NCBI GenBank assembly: GCA_037367405.1
Contig: JAZKJV010006038.1
Span: 620,001 to 684,000, forward strand
Direction of reading: 5' to 3'
Length of the DNA: 64,000 nucleotides
Source of the DNA: Ottelia alismoides
Taxonomy: Eukaryota > Streptophyta > Magnoliopsida > Alismatales > Hydrocharitaceae
Shown here: piece by piece, positions 47,408 through 59,120 of the stretch
Numbering within the stretch: the stretch's first letter is position 1
Layout: the number at the start of each line of letters is the position of its first letter
Translations under genes and position numbers: made by a program
The notes under the pieces: generated by a model
The model's database searches: none
What the model was told of the DNA's origin: nothing
The model's input: the letters and a program-made list of their open reading frames with translations, nothing else

Positions 47408-48192
47408 GTAACCCTTTTTCTGCAAATAAACCTGGATTTGCCAATCCTTTTTCTACAAACAGTTCTTTCGTGACTTATCTTTCATTTTAGAACTGCACTT
47501 GACTACACATGTCTTGTTCCAGCTTTATTTGATTCCATTGCTAAATAGCCAGTGGGATGCTTCTTGTTGCAAGCAATACTTATACCGAATGTCTTTCTAT
47601 TGATGTATTGCATTTCATTTTATTCCATTACAACCTGGGATGGCAACTGGTGTGATTATATTAAGGTTGATTCCTTGCCAGTAGAATTATAGGTATAAAT
47701 CGATAATTTTGAAGGGATATTGCCTTCATCTACTGCCACATTAATCCTGGGAGCGTGTCAAAATTCTTGAGTTGTATTTTGAGAATCGAAATCATTTTAG
47801 ATCAATCATTGGTTTTATAAATGCGAATAAAGGCTAAAGTCCCTATATCTCGCTATGTAAATTTGAAATCAAAATAGGTTAATAATGAACAAATATACCA
47901 AACTGGCTCTATTTTTTGAGCTAAACCAGATCTTTCATTTGTGAATTAGTTGTTTGTTTATCCTTATCTTAAACATTGATAAACATTGCTTAGAGATATG
48001 ATATCTTTTGGATTCTCGAAAAAATGTTTATTCTTTTGTATTACGAGAAATTCAGAGGATCCTATCTAATTGTAAGAATGTAGACAAGAAAAATGGCATC
48101 ATTCTGAATGATGCTATTCTTTTATACTGGCTACCCTGTTGAAGCATCTTTTCACATGTTGGAAGTTAACTTTTCTGCATTATTTCCTGAAG
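47408..48192 (+). other. RF2 intron 2 (785 bp)
   Basis: GT at 47408-47409 and AG at 48191-48192. AT-rich, transposon-free as far as can be seen. Normal size, in contrast to introns 1 and 3. Confidence 0.75.
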
Positions 48193-48294
48193 GATTTGAC
48201 CAAAGCACTGCTTGAAATGAGAAGAAAACTCAAAGATAAAGAAACTGAAGCATTGCTGTCTGGCGAGAATGACTCTTGTTCCTGCTTCATGGAG
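48193..48294 (+). CDS. Organellar peptide chain release factor 2, exon 3
   Basis: A 34-codon exon between CCTGAAG and GTTAGT, phase 0. It encodes DLTKALLEMRRKLKDKETEA, then LLSGENDSCSCFME, continuing the PCRF domain directly after exon 2. In the family the next residues are the VQAGAGGTES block, followed by the GGQ peptidyl-hydrolysis domain. No such sequence follows in this window, so exon 4 onward must lie beyond the transposons of intron 3 or be lost. The weak acceptor context (CCTGAAG with little pyrimidine tract) is worth noting, but alternative AGs would not keep the frame and the family sequence. Confidence 0.85.
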
Positions 48295-49189
48295 GTTAGT
48301 CTCCTCAACCCCTTAAATTGCTTATGAAGCAATTTTCTCCAGGTTTACATAGTGCCATAGTTTTTTTGGTATTTAAGTTCACTGCTTCTACCATCAGACC
48401 ATTTAGCAGGTTCTTACAGAGTGCCGTAGTTGCATATAGTTTCATATACTAGTTTCATTTATTCTGCTTGTGTATTGAAAAATAACGTTTATCTACTGTC
48501 TTATAAAGCATCCAAAGTCTCTTCTTTGAACTTCCCTTCTATCGTCATTGAGGAAGATTTATCTGAACAATTTAGTGAAATTTTGGTTTGTTTCTGTTCA
48601 ATTCAATATTTATAGGACTTCGTCAAAGTGAAAGATGCCTTGGATATTCATATGTAGAGTAGATATCATTGACACATGTGAAACATCAATGAATTAGAAT
48701 ATTTGTTTTGTTGTGAACATACTTGTTTAGTGTTATGTCGGATCAACAATTTAGTGTCAACTTTTGTACACACCATCAATGATCTACTTGTTACTTGACC
48801 CCAATGCTTATAATAGGGTGACTTTATTGATAGTTGCTATACACATGCGAGAATCTCCATACTTAACATTGCTTTTAATCCATTTAGTCATTATTTCAAA
48901 TCATAGGATAATTTGATTAGTTTAATTCTGATTTCTATTATGTACAAGCTGAGTTGATCCCACTTTAAAGTTTTTAAGCCAAAAAAAGGGGGAAACATGC
49001 AGTGGTGTCCACCTCAAAATATTATTAAATCAGTTTAATAAGATTTATACGTTATAGGAACCAAGACCCAAGCAGACGCTTAAAGTGATAGCATATAATT
49101 TTCACAGTAGAAACGTTGACCCAAAAAACGACACTCGTTACGACCCAACCAAATTGCCCAAAGAATCGCCATTGGGCAGAGAATCTCTT

Positions 49190-51240
49190 CTTTACATCGG
49201 TCGCGCGCCTCATAGAAGGAAGACTAGAAGCAATCGAAAGAATTGTGGCATAGTCAGTGTAGTTTTAGAGATAGGGCATCGAAATGAAATGTGTTCCAGT
49301 GTCTCAATCTCCCTATTACACAGAGGACGACTATCCGAAGCCATCGCGAATAGCTTAGTGCAGTGATCCCTAGTCATAATGCGCTTCCGTCTAAAGAGCC
49401 ACATGAAGAAACCAATCCTCTCCGGAAGCTAGAGGGCCCAAATAAAATTACAACCCCTGATTATAATGTCAGAAAGAGAGGGTGGTGGTCTGCAATGGTG
49501 CCATAGGACTTTCTAACCGAGAACGACTTATCCTTCCACCCCCAGTGATCCTGCCCAGTTGAAGATCTGCCCATCTAGCCAAGCGAGTCAAGAAGACAGA
49601 GGAGCTCCTCAAGCCGTTGATCAGAAAAGGAGGTTCTAAACGACGACATCCAATTTTCATTATCCCAACAATCCACCACACGAGCAGCGGGGTCATCGGC
49701 CAATCCAAATAAGTGAGGAAAGCGTGTACAAAGTGGGCCATCCCCCATCCAATCATCCGTCCAAAAATCGAATGTGGCACCATTCCCCATAATCTGTCTG
49801 TAGAGCTCATGAAAGCGCGTCAGGACCTGCAAAATCCCCTTCCAGAATGCCGGGTGCTTCTTATCTCGTTGTTGCATGCATGGATCAACCATAGAAACAT
49901 TATAGATGTTGCGGCTTAACTTACAGCATAAACCCTCGTCTTTACCCCCTGCTCACCCATTTGAGTAAAAGGGCCTCGTTGAGGTTCTCCAGGCTCTTAA
50001 TCCCCATGCCACCACAATTCTTAGGTAATGTAACTGTTTCCCAATCAACCAAATGAATGCCCTGTCCCGCAAGCCCGGATCGACTCCAAAGGAACCTGTG
50101 CATCAACCGCTCCAGACGCTTCTTCACCCCCACCAGCAGAAGTCTAGAGGAGAAGAAGAAAATCAGAATCGCAGATAGAACAACCTTAATCAGCACCAGA
50201 CAGCCCCCACGCGACTGAAGGGAGTCCTTCTAGTCTCTCAGCTTCTTTTTCATCTTCTCAACCACCGACAACCAGTCTGCAATCTTGATTCTGCCAGTCG
50301 TGAGTGGAAGCCCAAGATATCGAATAGGAAGCGTACCCCATGCCGTGCCCAGCTCCATGCTGTAGGGCAACGCCTCCTCCTCCTCCGACATGCCAAAAGG
50401 AACCATGATGGACTTCTCATGATTCAATCTGAGCCCATGCATTTCTCCAAAGATCTCTAGAGTGATAGCCATACCACCCGCCTCCTCTTTCCTTCAATGA
50501 ACAATATCGTGCCATCAGCATATTGCAGCAGGGGAATACACATCTCCACGCATCTGTAACCAAAAAAGATCCCACCTCTATGGACCCTATCAACCATGCA
50601 AGCAGGAATATCAACCGCAATAACAAAGATCATGGGGGTAAGAGGACACCCCTGTCTGACCCCTCTGGGGTTGGAAGAACCCACCCTCAAGGCGCCCATT
50701 CACAAGGACCGAGAAAGAAGTCGTGGTGATGCATCGCTTCATCCAAGAGATCCACATGTCTAGGAAGCCCCTACTACAACACAGATCCGCCCACAGAAAT
50801 TGCCAGTCTAGTTGACTCGTGGCCACCATTTTCTCTAGCCACTGTTTTTACCTTAAAAATGTTAACATCCACTATAAGCGTCTGGTTGACTCGCGGCTCT
50901 TGTAAGGTGTATTTTTCTTAATCTCTCTTCTATTATTTAATAAAATTGGGGTGAGCAACTATGCGTGATACCCCCCTTTTCTTGAGGATAAAAAAATGCC
51001 AGTCTAGTGTATCATAGGCCTTGGAAAAATCTACTTTCCACAACATTGCCTGCTTCCCCCCACGCCTCCAATCGGAGATAATCTCTGATGCCAGCACCAA
51101 GCTGTCCCCAATCTGACGACCTGGGACGAAGGGCGATTGCATCGATGAGATAAGGTAGCCAAAGACTATGTCAAGACGAATCGCGAATGCTTTCACCACA
51201 ATTAGGTAGTTGCCATTGGAGTGAGCAATCGCTCTATAGT
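49190..51240 (-). pseudogene. LINE 3 ORF2 fragment (RT and zf-RVT)
   Basis: Reads SNGNYLIVVKAFAIRLD, SPFVPGRQIGDSLVLASEII, KVDFSKAYDTLDWHF, then past the small insertion WISWMKRCITTTSFS, GGFFQPQRG and RQGCPLTPMIF. The catalytic box is LQYADGTILF: the first Asp is kept and the second is Gly, so RT is dead. Downstream are LRLNHEKSIMVPFGM, IRYLGLPL, and the Zn domain with RPLCNREIETLEHISFRC. Several frameshifts. Confidence 0.8.
50813..50996 (+). mobile_element. LINE 3'-end-only insertion (184 bp)
   Basis: Ends with TTTAATAAAATTGGGGTGAGC...GATACCCCCCTTTT and an A-run. The 12-bp duplication TGCCAGTCTAGT flanks it (50801-50812 and 50997-51008), and the LINE 3 RT reading continues on both sides. 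It is oriented opposite to its LINE 3 host. Confidence 0.8.
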
Positions 51241-51259
51241 CTTGCTAATTTTTCACAGT

Positions 51260-53459
51260 GAGCAATCGATCTATGATCTAGTCCATGGGAGTAGTGGCTT
51301 GCAATTTTCCATAACTGCCTCTGATAGGAGATCTGTAACATACTTCCATTGGGTCTTCACAAGATCTCGCTGGTTCCTGGCGAACTTCTCTCCAAGGAAG
51401 TAGCGCAGACTACCAAGGTCCTTGGTCACAAACTGCTGACTCAAGAAAGCCTTAGCTGCTTGAATCCCCTGTACATTGCCCCTATACATGTGGTCGAGGT
51501 ATACTTGGAGAGAAATGGAGATTCCTCACTTGAGGTAACAACAGATCAATCCTCCTATACGATTTACCACTCACAATCACTGTTTAACCTAAGGATGAGT
51601 ACTTGTAATAGCAAAACTGTCGCTTGTTAGACTCAAGTGTGCACAAGGCGATGGCCTTCGCTGAAGTCCCGATGAGACCGTACCATTCCGTCCTTGTCTT
51701 CGAGTAGTAAACTACGGAGGGGACACGATCAATAACAAGATAGGTCTGGGTAAACAATGAGCTACGGTCGTGCCTTGTATCGATCGATGCTACCATCTGC
51801 TCGATGCTTCATATTGACACCCACTTGCATCCTACAATAGACACGTCTACAGGAGCTGCAATAGAACTCCATGTGCCGTGAGACTGTAAAGAAACCATCT
51901 CTACTTCCATGGCCATATTCTATTCGTTCACCTTGAGTGCCTCCTGATATGTGCGTGTGATTTCAATAGAAGATAGTCCCATAATAATTTTCCGAAAGTC
52001 TAGTGAAAGCCGCTCCAGAGACACCTGACCTGCCATTACATATCATGTACAAGAATGTTTGCCTTTTCGCAAGGCAATGGACTACCCTAAATTATTCTCT
52101 GCCGGTGGTTCCGGCTTAGTCTGTATATCTGCATGCTCATCCTGTACACCATGCATACCACTAGTTCCATTAGTTAAAATTAAGTTTTCAGAATTTACCT
52201 AGGGTGTGTTGGATGCTGAGGAAGAGGTTGGAACATGGAGTGTAGGCTGTGGTATATGTGTAGGTGGAGGTGGGAGAATAACAACATCCTCAGACTCAGA
52301 GGGTCACCTGTAGGGGAGTAGTACACGATGGACTCAAAGAGCGTTACAGGATAAAAACACTGATAACCCTTCGGAGTAGGTAACTTACACATACTTTTTG
52401 ATACAGGATAAAAACACTACCTCGAGTAACAACTTTCATCATTTGACAGCTCGAGTACAAAACTTGTCATGACCAGGATGTAGGATATTGACAAATGCCA
52501 CGCACCCAAACACTAGTGGGGTATGAGAGAAGAGGTCTTTGTCAGGAAAAGCAAGACCAAATGGTGCCTTTTCACCCAAGATTGTGGAGGGCATCTGGTT
52601 TATGAGATAACAAGCTGTCATCACGACATCACCCTAGAAAGATGTGGAGCCTGGCTCTGTATGAGGAGAGTCCTGGTGATATCTAGAAAATGTCAGTGTC
52701 TACATTCCACCACACCATTCTGTTAAGATGTATAAGGACAAGATGTCTGATGAATGATGCAACATGAGCCAAAAAGTTGTGACAAATGTGTAGTACAAAA
52801 CTCGAGTGCATTATCCGAACAGATGTATTTTATTGAGGCAGAGAAAATAATTGTTATTTCAACCACAAAGTTATGAATAATAGTACTCGTCTCAGATTTT
52901 TGCTTCAAAAGAAAGACCCGAGACAGTATGGAAAAATCATCAACACAAACAAGATAATACATGCGTCCCCGATGATCAGGTACACGACTTGGACCCCACA
53001 TATCCAGTTGAAATAAATCAAACAGACCATGACTACTCTGACCTTGACGACTTAGAAAGATGGACCAATGATGCTTTCCTAGTTCACATGACTTACTGGA
53101 AACTCGACTTGATAGATATGCTATGTATGGGGCGACAAATTTTATGCAATGGTAGGTGGCCGAGTCTGAGATGCCACATGTTGGGGGAAATGGATACAAC
53201 AGAAATGGAAGTGGCACTAACATATGGGGATCGAGACAATCTGTATAGCCTTCCATATTCACGGCAACATCCAATCACCCTGCTCGTGAGTATATCCTAA
53301 AACAAGGGAACTATGGTCAAATATAGTACGACAATGTAAATATTTTATAATATGGCTAATAGATAGTAAATTCATGAAAAAGGAAGGTGCATGTAGAACA
53401 TTCTGCATGTGTATAGAGGGTGTCAAATTAACCTCCCTTTGTCCAGAAATTGGGGATTG
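51260..53459 (-). pseudogene. Copia D integrase and RT remnants
   Basis: From 53274 the integrase region reads CELGKHHWSIF, LFDLFQLDMWGPSR (first Asp), CVDDFS, then YICSDNALEF (second Asp). Beyond a frame break comes MTACYLINQMPSTILGEKAPF. At 51489-51271 the RT tail reads FVTKDLGSLRYFLGEKFARN and RKYVTDLL-like QWKYVTDLLSE. The central RT with the YVDD box is heavily worn and not recognised. No RNase H. Confidence 0.75.
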
Positions 53460-53464
53460 AATCC

Positions 53465-53606
53465 TGTTGGGAAAAGTGAATGAGATGCTCTATTCCATAG
53501 CCCTAGGCTCTCTTATATAGGAGAGTAGCCTATGGGTAAATTACATAAAGAGAATAACAAGAAACTAAAATAACAAAGAGATACAGTTATGCAATATGCG
53601 TCAACA
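53465..53606 (-). repeat. Copia E 3' LTR (142 bp)
   Basis: TGTTGGGAAAAG...GCGTCAACA, identical to 58423-58564. Contains CTTATATAGG, a TATA-like core read on either strand. Confidence 0.95.
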
Positions 53607-53617
53607 CTCCCCCTCAA
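53607..53617 (-). other. Copia E polypurine tract
   Basis: CTCCCCCTCAA on +, i.e. TTGAGGGGGAG on the coding strand, directly against the 3' LTR; the expected plus-strand primer. Confidence 0.75.
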
Positions 53618-54410
53618 GATGGAGCATAGATGTCAATCATGCTCAGCTTGGAAGCACACTTCTGAAATGGACCTCGTAACAATGCCTTGGTGAATATGTC
53701 TGCAGTCTGGTTCTCTGAAGTAACATGAGATGTGGCAATGAATCCTTTCTGAATCATATCACGTATGAAGTGATAATCCACCTCAATATGCTTGGTCCGC
53801 TCATGGAATGCAGGATTGTTTGCAATAAACAAAGCAGCCTGATTATCACATTCCAAGTTCATAGGAAGTGGTACATCTAGGCATAAATCTGTCAGCACCG
53901 TTTTCACCCACATCATCTCTGTAGTAGCCTGGGCCATAGCCCTATATTCGGATTCAGCACTAGATCTAGCTACCACAGTTTGTTTCTTGCTCCTCCATGA
54001 GACAAGGGCATCTCCAACATAGACAGCATACCCTGAGGTGGACTTCCTATCCTTGGGACATCCTGCATAGTCTGCATCTGCGCATGCTGAGATAGAAATC
54101 CCCTTTCCTTTCTTGAATAGCAGACCTGCACCTGGAGAAGATTTGAGGTATCTAAGTATCATATATATTGCATCCATATGCACCTGGCGTGGTTGCTCCA
54201 TGAACTGGCTCACACGGCTCACTGCAAATAATATATCTGGCCTAGTGATCGTGACATATAATAGTTTGCCTACCAGTTCTCTATATCTTCTCCTGTCCAT
54301 CTCCTCTGTGTCATCATCATACAGCTTCATGCTAGGATCCATTGGTGTCGTAGCAGGTCGACACCCTAGCATACCTGTCTCTCTCAGTAGATCTGTAACA
54401 TACTTCCTCT
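53614..54410 (-). pseudogene. Copia E RNase H and RT C-terminus
   Basis: A 252-residue open frame (Met at 54372) with the RT tail GCRPATTPMDPS and YRELVGKLLYVTITRPDI. RNase H follows: ACADADYAGCPKDRKSTSGY, VSWRSKKQTVVARSSAESEY, LECDNQAALFIANNP, KHIEVDYHFIRD, TADIFTKAL. All catalytic blocks look intact. It is out of frame with the upstream gag-pol by a small indel near 54408, just after the phrase GLVI. Ends 9 bases before the 3' polypurine tract. Confidence 0.9.
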
Positions 54411-57352
54411 ATGACTAATCCATACGGATTTCTGGCAAACTCCAGCCCCAGAAAATACCCAAGGACTCCCAGGTCCTTGGTGACAAACTCGGTCCCCATC
54501 CTTTCCTTTGCTTGCTTAATGCCCTGGTCATCATCACCTGTAATCAAGATATCATCAACATAAACCATGATTACGATGATACCTCTCGCCGTCTTCTGTA
54601 CAAACAAGGAATGATCAGCATTGGAGCGTTTATATCCTTGTTTCTCAAAGAGGTCTGACAGCTTCTGGAACCATGCTCTGGGGCTCTGCTTAAGGCCATA
54701 GATGGCCTTATGTAATATGCAAACCTTGGAACACTCCCCCTCAACAGCAAAACCTGGTGGCTGTTGCATATAGACTTCCTCCTGCAAATCTCCATACAGA
54801 AATGCATTCTTCACGTCCAGTTGATAGAGTGGCCTGTCTCTAGCAACTGCGACTGATAACAGGATTCGTAGAGTGGAATGACGCGCCACAGGGGAGAACG
54901 TGTCAAGGTAATCCACCCCATATGTCTGTGTGAATCCTCGTGCAACTAGGCGTGCCTTGTACCTGTCAATGGAGCCATCTGCATTGTGCTTATTTGTAAA
55001 CACCCATTTGCAACTCACCGGGCTGACATCTGGAGGTATAGGAATCAAACTCCAGGTTCCTCTAGACTGAAGTGCCGCCATCTCTTCTTCCATTGCTAGG
55101 CGCCATCTAGCATCCTGCAAAGCATCATGGTGGTTCCGTGGAATGTCTATAGCTGAAAGGGCCAATGCAAATGTCCTGAAGTCTTCATATAGCCTCTCAA
55201 AAGACACAGCTGCTGATAATAGATATTTGGCACAGCTTCTCTTCGGCTTGCGTAGAGCGATTGGAACATCCAGATCCTCGGTGTTGTCACCATGCTCCTG
55301 TAATGCATCCTGCTGAGGAATGTCGTCAGATCCATCAACATTAATATTTTCATTACATACCATAGGCGAGCTAGGTGACGGGTCAGGACCATGAGCTGGA
55401 GGATGCCTGCGTGTGTAATGGAATGGTAGCGGGGATACTAGTGGCGGTGGTGGTGGTGGTGGCGGTGGTGGTGGTGGTGTTGTTTGTGGCAGTGGTGATG
55501 GTGGTTCCATGAATACGGTATTAGGAGATATAGGTGTTGGCTGCATGTTTCCGGATTCTGAAAAATACATAATAGTTTCAAAAAATGTAACATCTGCACT
55601 GATCATATACCGCCGACGCACAGGATCAAAACACTTGTACCCCTTTTGAGTTCTGGAGTACCCCACAAAGACGCACTTGACAGCCCTAGGAGAGAGCTTG
55701 TCAGTACCAGGCGACAACTGATGGACAAATGCAACTGACCCAAACACACGAGGGGTAAGGATGAACAAATCCTTGTCAGGGTAAATGAGTGAAAAAGGAA
55801 TCTGTTCATCCAAGACAGACGAAGGCATACGGTTGATAAGGTAACATGCAGTAAGGACTGCATCACCCCAGTAGGAGTATGGAACATGACTCTGAATAAG
55901 AAGTGACCTTGTGACATCAAGAAGGTGACGGTGTTTTCTTTCAGCAACCCCATTCTGTTGAGATGTATGAGCACAAGATGTTTGGTGAATAATCCCTTTT
56001 GAGGAGTAGTAATTGGCTAGAATGTTGGTGCACAACTCTAAGGCATTATCACTTCTCACAAACTTGATAGAAGTGGAAAAAACATTTTGAATTTCATTAA
56101 GAAAGTGGATAATAATGTTTCCTGCTTCAGATTTATTTTTCATTAGAAAGACCCATGACGCTCTAGAAAAATCATCCACAAATACAATATAGAACCTGTG
56201 TCCTTGGTGATCGGGAACACGACTCGGACCCCAGACATCAATATGAAACAACTCAAACTTGGAGTTACTACTCCGACCTTGACTACTGGGAAAAGACGAC
56301 CTGTGATGCTTTCCCAACTGACATGCCTCACACTGAATAGGTGTGTGAGAGAGACCATAGGGTAGAACTAGACGCAACTTCTGAAGCGGTAGATGACCAA
56401 GGCGCAGATGCCACAGGAGAGGAGATACTTGTCCAACAGGAGAGGATGTGGTTCCAGCAAATGGGGTCTGGTTCAATCGATAAAGGCCTCCTTGCTCATA
56501 GCCATGACCAATCACGTTGCCCGTACGGATGTCCTGAAAAATCAAAGAAGATGGATCAAAAATAGCTCGACAATGGAGATCCTTCGTAATCTGACTAATT
56601 GACAACAGATTCATAGAAAAATGCGGTGCATGTAGGACATTCTTGAGTTGCATAGAAGATGTCAATCTAATCTCCCCCTGACCCGTGATAGGGGAGTGGG
56701 TGCCATTGGCAATCACTACTGTCCGTCCTGGAGGAATCTGAGTGTATCCTGTAAGTAGACTCTGGTCGCCACATAAATGATGTGTAGCACCCGAGTCCAT
56801 GATCCACGGTAATGTATCAGATCTACTACTGTGGAGTGCAAGTGTACTACCTGAAGTACTAGTAGAGGCAGAAGCAGAAGCAGCAGTATCAGTATGACTC
56901 TCTGTAGTCTGTGTTGGATCGGATGGTGGGATAATGCCCCTGAGGCGGGCAACTAGATCATCAAATCGTTGATCCAGTGTAGCAGCAGATGGGGGCTCTA
57001 TCTGCTCAGCGGCTCGTGCAGATGCAGGGAATCCATGCTTCGAGTAGCATGTGTCTTCAGTATGTCCGACTCGGTGACAGTATGAGCATGTGGGCCTAGT
57101 GCGGCCACCCCTTCTACGAGGAGTACGTCCACGGCCCTGGTGATGAAAGCCACGGCCTTTGTTGGCCGCCATAGCCGAGGGATTCTGACTCGTAGCAGCA
57201 GAAGGCACTGTGATCCTACTCAATCTGTGAAAAGCTTCCTCCATGGGAGGAATAGTCGAGTCCGCCAAAATCTGTGAACGTGCTGCCTTATACTCTGGGT
57301 CAAGTGCAGCGAGAAACACACCCACCATCGTCGCATTCCTGTATGTCTTCTG
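54332..57352 (-). pseudogene. Copia E gag C-terminus, protease, integrase, RT
   Basis: About 1,000 uninterrupted codons. Order: complete CCHC knuckle CSYCHRVGHTEDTC; protease with intact catalytic WIMDSGATHHLCG; LWHLRLGHLPL and CEACQLGKHH (integrase Zn binding); integrase core with FHIDVWGP, SDNALE and QNGVAERKHR (D, D, E present); a poly-Pro linker coded by a GGT/GGC run (55441-55480); RT with WVFTNKHNADGS, ARLVARGF, YQLDVKNAFLYGDL and intact YVDDILI. The frame goes astray after GLVI near 54408, so the last 30 residues are not native. Confidence 0.93.
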
Positions 57353-57814
57353 CTATTCTGGCGTGGCAGTAAGAGGCATGAAGCTATAAAGCTTCTCGAA
57401 CATCCCTCTCAATGATGTATAGAGAGAATGTAAAGGACGGCCGTTCTGCTTTATTGTGAATATATCATGTTGTAGTTGCAGGATCTTCGTCTCATTCTTC
57501 GCCTGAGAATATGTCGCTGCCAGGATATCCCACATGTCTTTCGCTGTGGGTTGATGTAGAATGTCATTGGCGATTTCAATAAATGTGCCGGATAGCCAGA
57601 CCTTGGCATATGCATCATCAGCCTCCCATGAGGCATGGACTCCAGTCTTCTCTGCAGGCTCGGGCTCGGTAAGAATGTGCTTCTTACCTGTAGACTTCAT
57701 CATACTCATGAACTGCATTGCCCACAGTTCATAGTTCGTACCATCCATCTTGACAATGGGCGCTGGACCACGAAATGCGCCCATAGACGGGATGTCAGCC
57801 TTGCTGTCTGACAT
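57353..57814 (-). pseudogene. Copia E gag N-terminus, ended by an in-frame TAG
   Basis: A 153-codon frame from the ATG at 57814: GPAPIVKMDGTNYELWAMQF, then the UBN2-type KDMWDILAATYSQAKNETKI and LQHDIFTIKQNGRPL. It ends at TAG (57353-57355) and continues in the same frame into the 54332-57352 block, so only this one stop separates gag from the rest. A sequencing error, a point mutation, or stop read-through would all explain it. Confidence 0.9.
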
Positions 57815-57829
57815 ACTGGAGACGGAAGA

Positions 57830-58410
57830 CTGGAGCGACTGACAGAAGATAATCTTTGTCTACAATGACATGGACGGGATTAGTTGCTTGTGTAGACGTC
57901 AAGCAACTATCCCCATGAATATGTGCGCGCTACGGTCTGGATACGGTCTGGATACGCGCGCACAGAGTTCACACGCAGGGGCGACAAGAAGACGCTACCC
58001 CCGTGTGCGACTGAGACGAAAAAAAACGCACAGTGCGCTACTGCAATGCGCACGGATCTCGTGCACCAACGCGCACAGATGCGCACAGATGCGCACCAAT
58101 GCGCACAGATGCGCACAGGAGCGTGCAGGCGCTAGGGCTGGAGCGCGCAGACGCTAGGGCTGGAGCGCGCAGGCGCCAAGGAATGCGCAAGGGCTGCGCA
58201 GGGGCTGCGCAATGGCTGCGCAGAGGCGGCGCACAGCGCGTGAGGGGCTGCAGAGCGCGCAGGGGATGCGCAGGTGATGCGCACATGCGCGCACGGCAGA
58301 GGCGGCGGCGTTGGAGGCGCGCCGATCGAGAGAGAGAGAGAGAGAAGAAGAGGGCCGGCGGGTGGGGTGGTTTAGGGTTAGGGTTTCGAGAACTCCGGTC
58401 TAGGACCGTC
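57830..58410 (-). repeat. Copia E GC-rich leader with short tandem repeats
   Basis: About 580 bp between primer-binding site and gag. At 58060-58120 GCGCACAGAT-type decamers repeat (about 6 units). At 58120-58180 CGCTAGGGCTGGAGCGCGCAG repeats about twice, then GGGCTGCGCA repeats. A (GA)n run lies at 58327-58346. Frames here are repeat artefacts. In Copia elements this zone is the untranslated leader and may hold dimerisation or packaging signals. Confidence 0.75.
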
Positions 58411-58422
58411 GCTCTGATACCA
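58411..58422 (-). other. Copia E primer-binding site
   Basis: GCTCTGATACCA on +, i.e. TGGTATCAGAGC on the coding strand, directly adjoining the 5' LTR. This is the standard complement of the initiator tRNA-Met 3' end. Confidence 0.92.
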
Positions 58423-58564
58423 TGTTGGGAAAAGTGAATGAGATGCTCTATTCCATAGCCCTAGGCTCTCTTATATAGGAGAGTAGCCTATGGGTAAATT
58501 ACATAAAGAGAATAACAAGAAACTAAAATAACAAAGAGATACAGTTATGCAATATGCGTCAACA
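58423..58564 (-). repeat. Copia E 5' LTR (142 bp)
   Basis: Identical to 53465-53606, followed by target duplication AATCC (58565-58569). Unusually short for a complete Copia element. Confidence 0.95.
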
Positions 58565-58569
58565 AATCC

Positions 58570-59115
58570 CATCAGCAATCACTACCGATCTATCTGGTTG
58601 TGCTAGACTGTATGTACCAAAGTGCAATCTATCTCTGCAGAGATGGTTTGCTGCTCCGGAATCCATTATCCACTCTGAAGGATCTGGTCGAGAGCGATGA
58701 GTAAATGCGTGAGTAATACCCGAGCTACTAGTCGAGGCAGAGGCTGCAGTGTCTGGACGGGTGTTGGAAGATCCATCGGCTGGAGGCATGATCTCTCTCA
58801 TACAAGCAACAAAATCATAGTAGCGATGATCAACGAGATTAGGAGCAGTCTGACTCTCCTCTGCAACACGAGCTGATGGTGGGAATCCGTGCTTGGAGTA
58901 GCACATGCCCTCTGAATGACCTGTACGATGGTAGTAAGAACATGTCTGACATAGGCGTGAAGTGCCACTGTCGAGTGTGCCTTGTCCTCTTAAAGGAGTA
59001 GATCCTCCTTTACCACGTGATGTAGCCATAACTGACTAAGTCTGAGAAGGTGTGTCAGAGGAGATACTCAATCGGCTCAGCCTGCGGTATGCTTCTACCA
59101 TAGTAGGTGTGGTAG
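58570..59115 (-). pseudogene. Copia D gag end and protease start
   Basis: Reads CSYYHRTGHSEGMCYSKHG, a zinc knuckle whose second Cys is Tyr, and a protease with SEWIMDSGAANHLC, where the catalytic DSGA is present. Cut at 58570 by Copia E within VVIADGI, which continues at 53459. Close relative of Copia E (same Ala/Ser/Thr linker, same CYSKHGFP). Confidence 0.8.
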
Positions 59116-59120
59116 CATCA

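Larger units (their letters stand above)
48976..51240 (-). mobile_element. L1-type LINE 3, 5'-truncated
   Basis: Minus-strand L1. The 3' tail at the left (48976-49030) is the complement of the family tail (GGGGGAAACATGCAGTGGTGTCCACC on +). Coding runs from 51240, in the middle of the RT, to about 49190. The endonuclease and ORF1 are absent, a usual 5' truncation. A 184-bp LINE tail (50813-50996) has inserted into the RT. Family relatives: LINE 1 and LINE 2. Confidence 0.8.
53465..58564 (-). mobile_element. Copia LTR retrotransposon E, young, 5,100 bp
   Basis: LTRs 53465-53606 and 58423-58564 are 142 bp each and appear identical base for base. The target duplication AATCC is perfect (53460-53464 and 58565-58569). 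The primer-binding site abuts the 5' LTR (58411-58422) and a purine tract abuts the 3' LTR (53607-53617). One gag-pol frame runs 57814-54410 apart from a single in-frame TAG, and RNase H follows after one frameshift. The very short LTRs and the CSYCHRVGHTEDTCYSKHG knuckle suggest an Ivana/Oryco-like lineage, though that is a guess. Confidence 0.95.

Noticed and set aside
48430..48615. A further RF2 exon at the LNFPSIVIEEDLSEQF reading
   Set aside because: It does not match the VQAGAGGTES block expected after exon 3 and lacks good splice sites.
58060..58120. A CRISPR-like array of decamers
   Set aside because: The units are directly adjacent tandem repeats without spacers, inside a retrotransposon leader in a plant genome.
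57870..58437. Open frames in the GC-rich leader of Copia E
   Set aside because: They arise from short tandem repeats in the untranslated leader and lie next to the primer-binding site.
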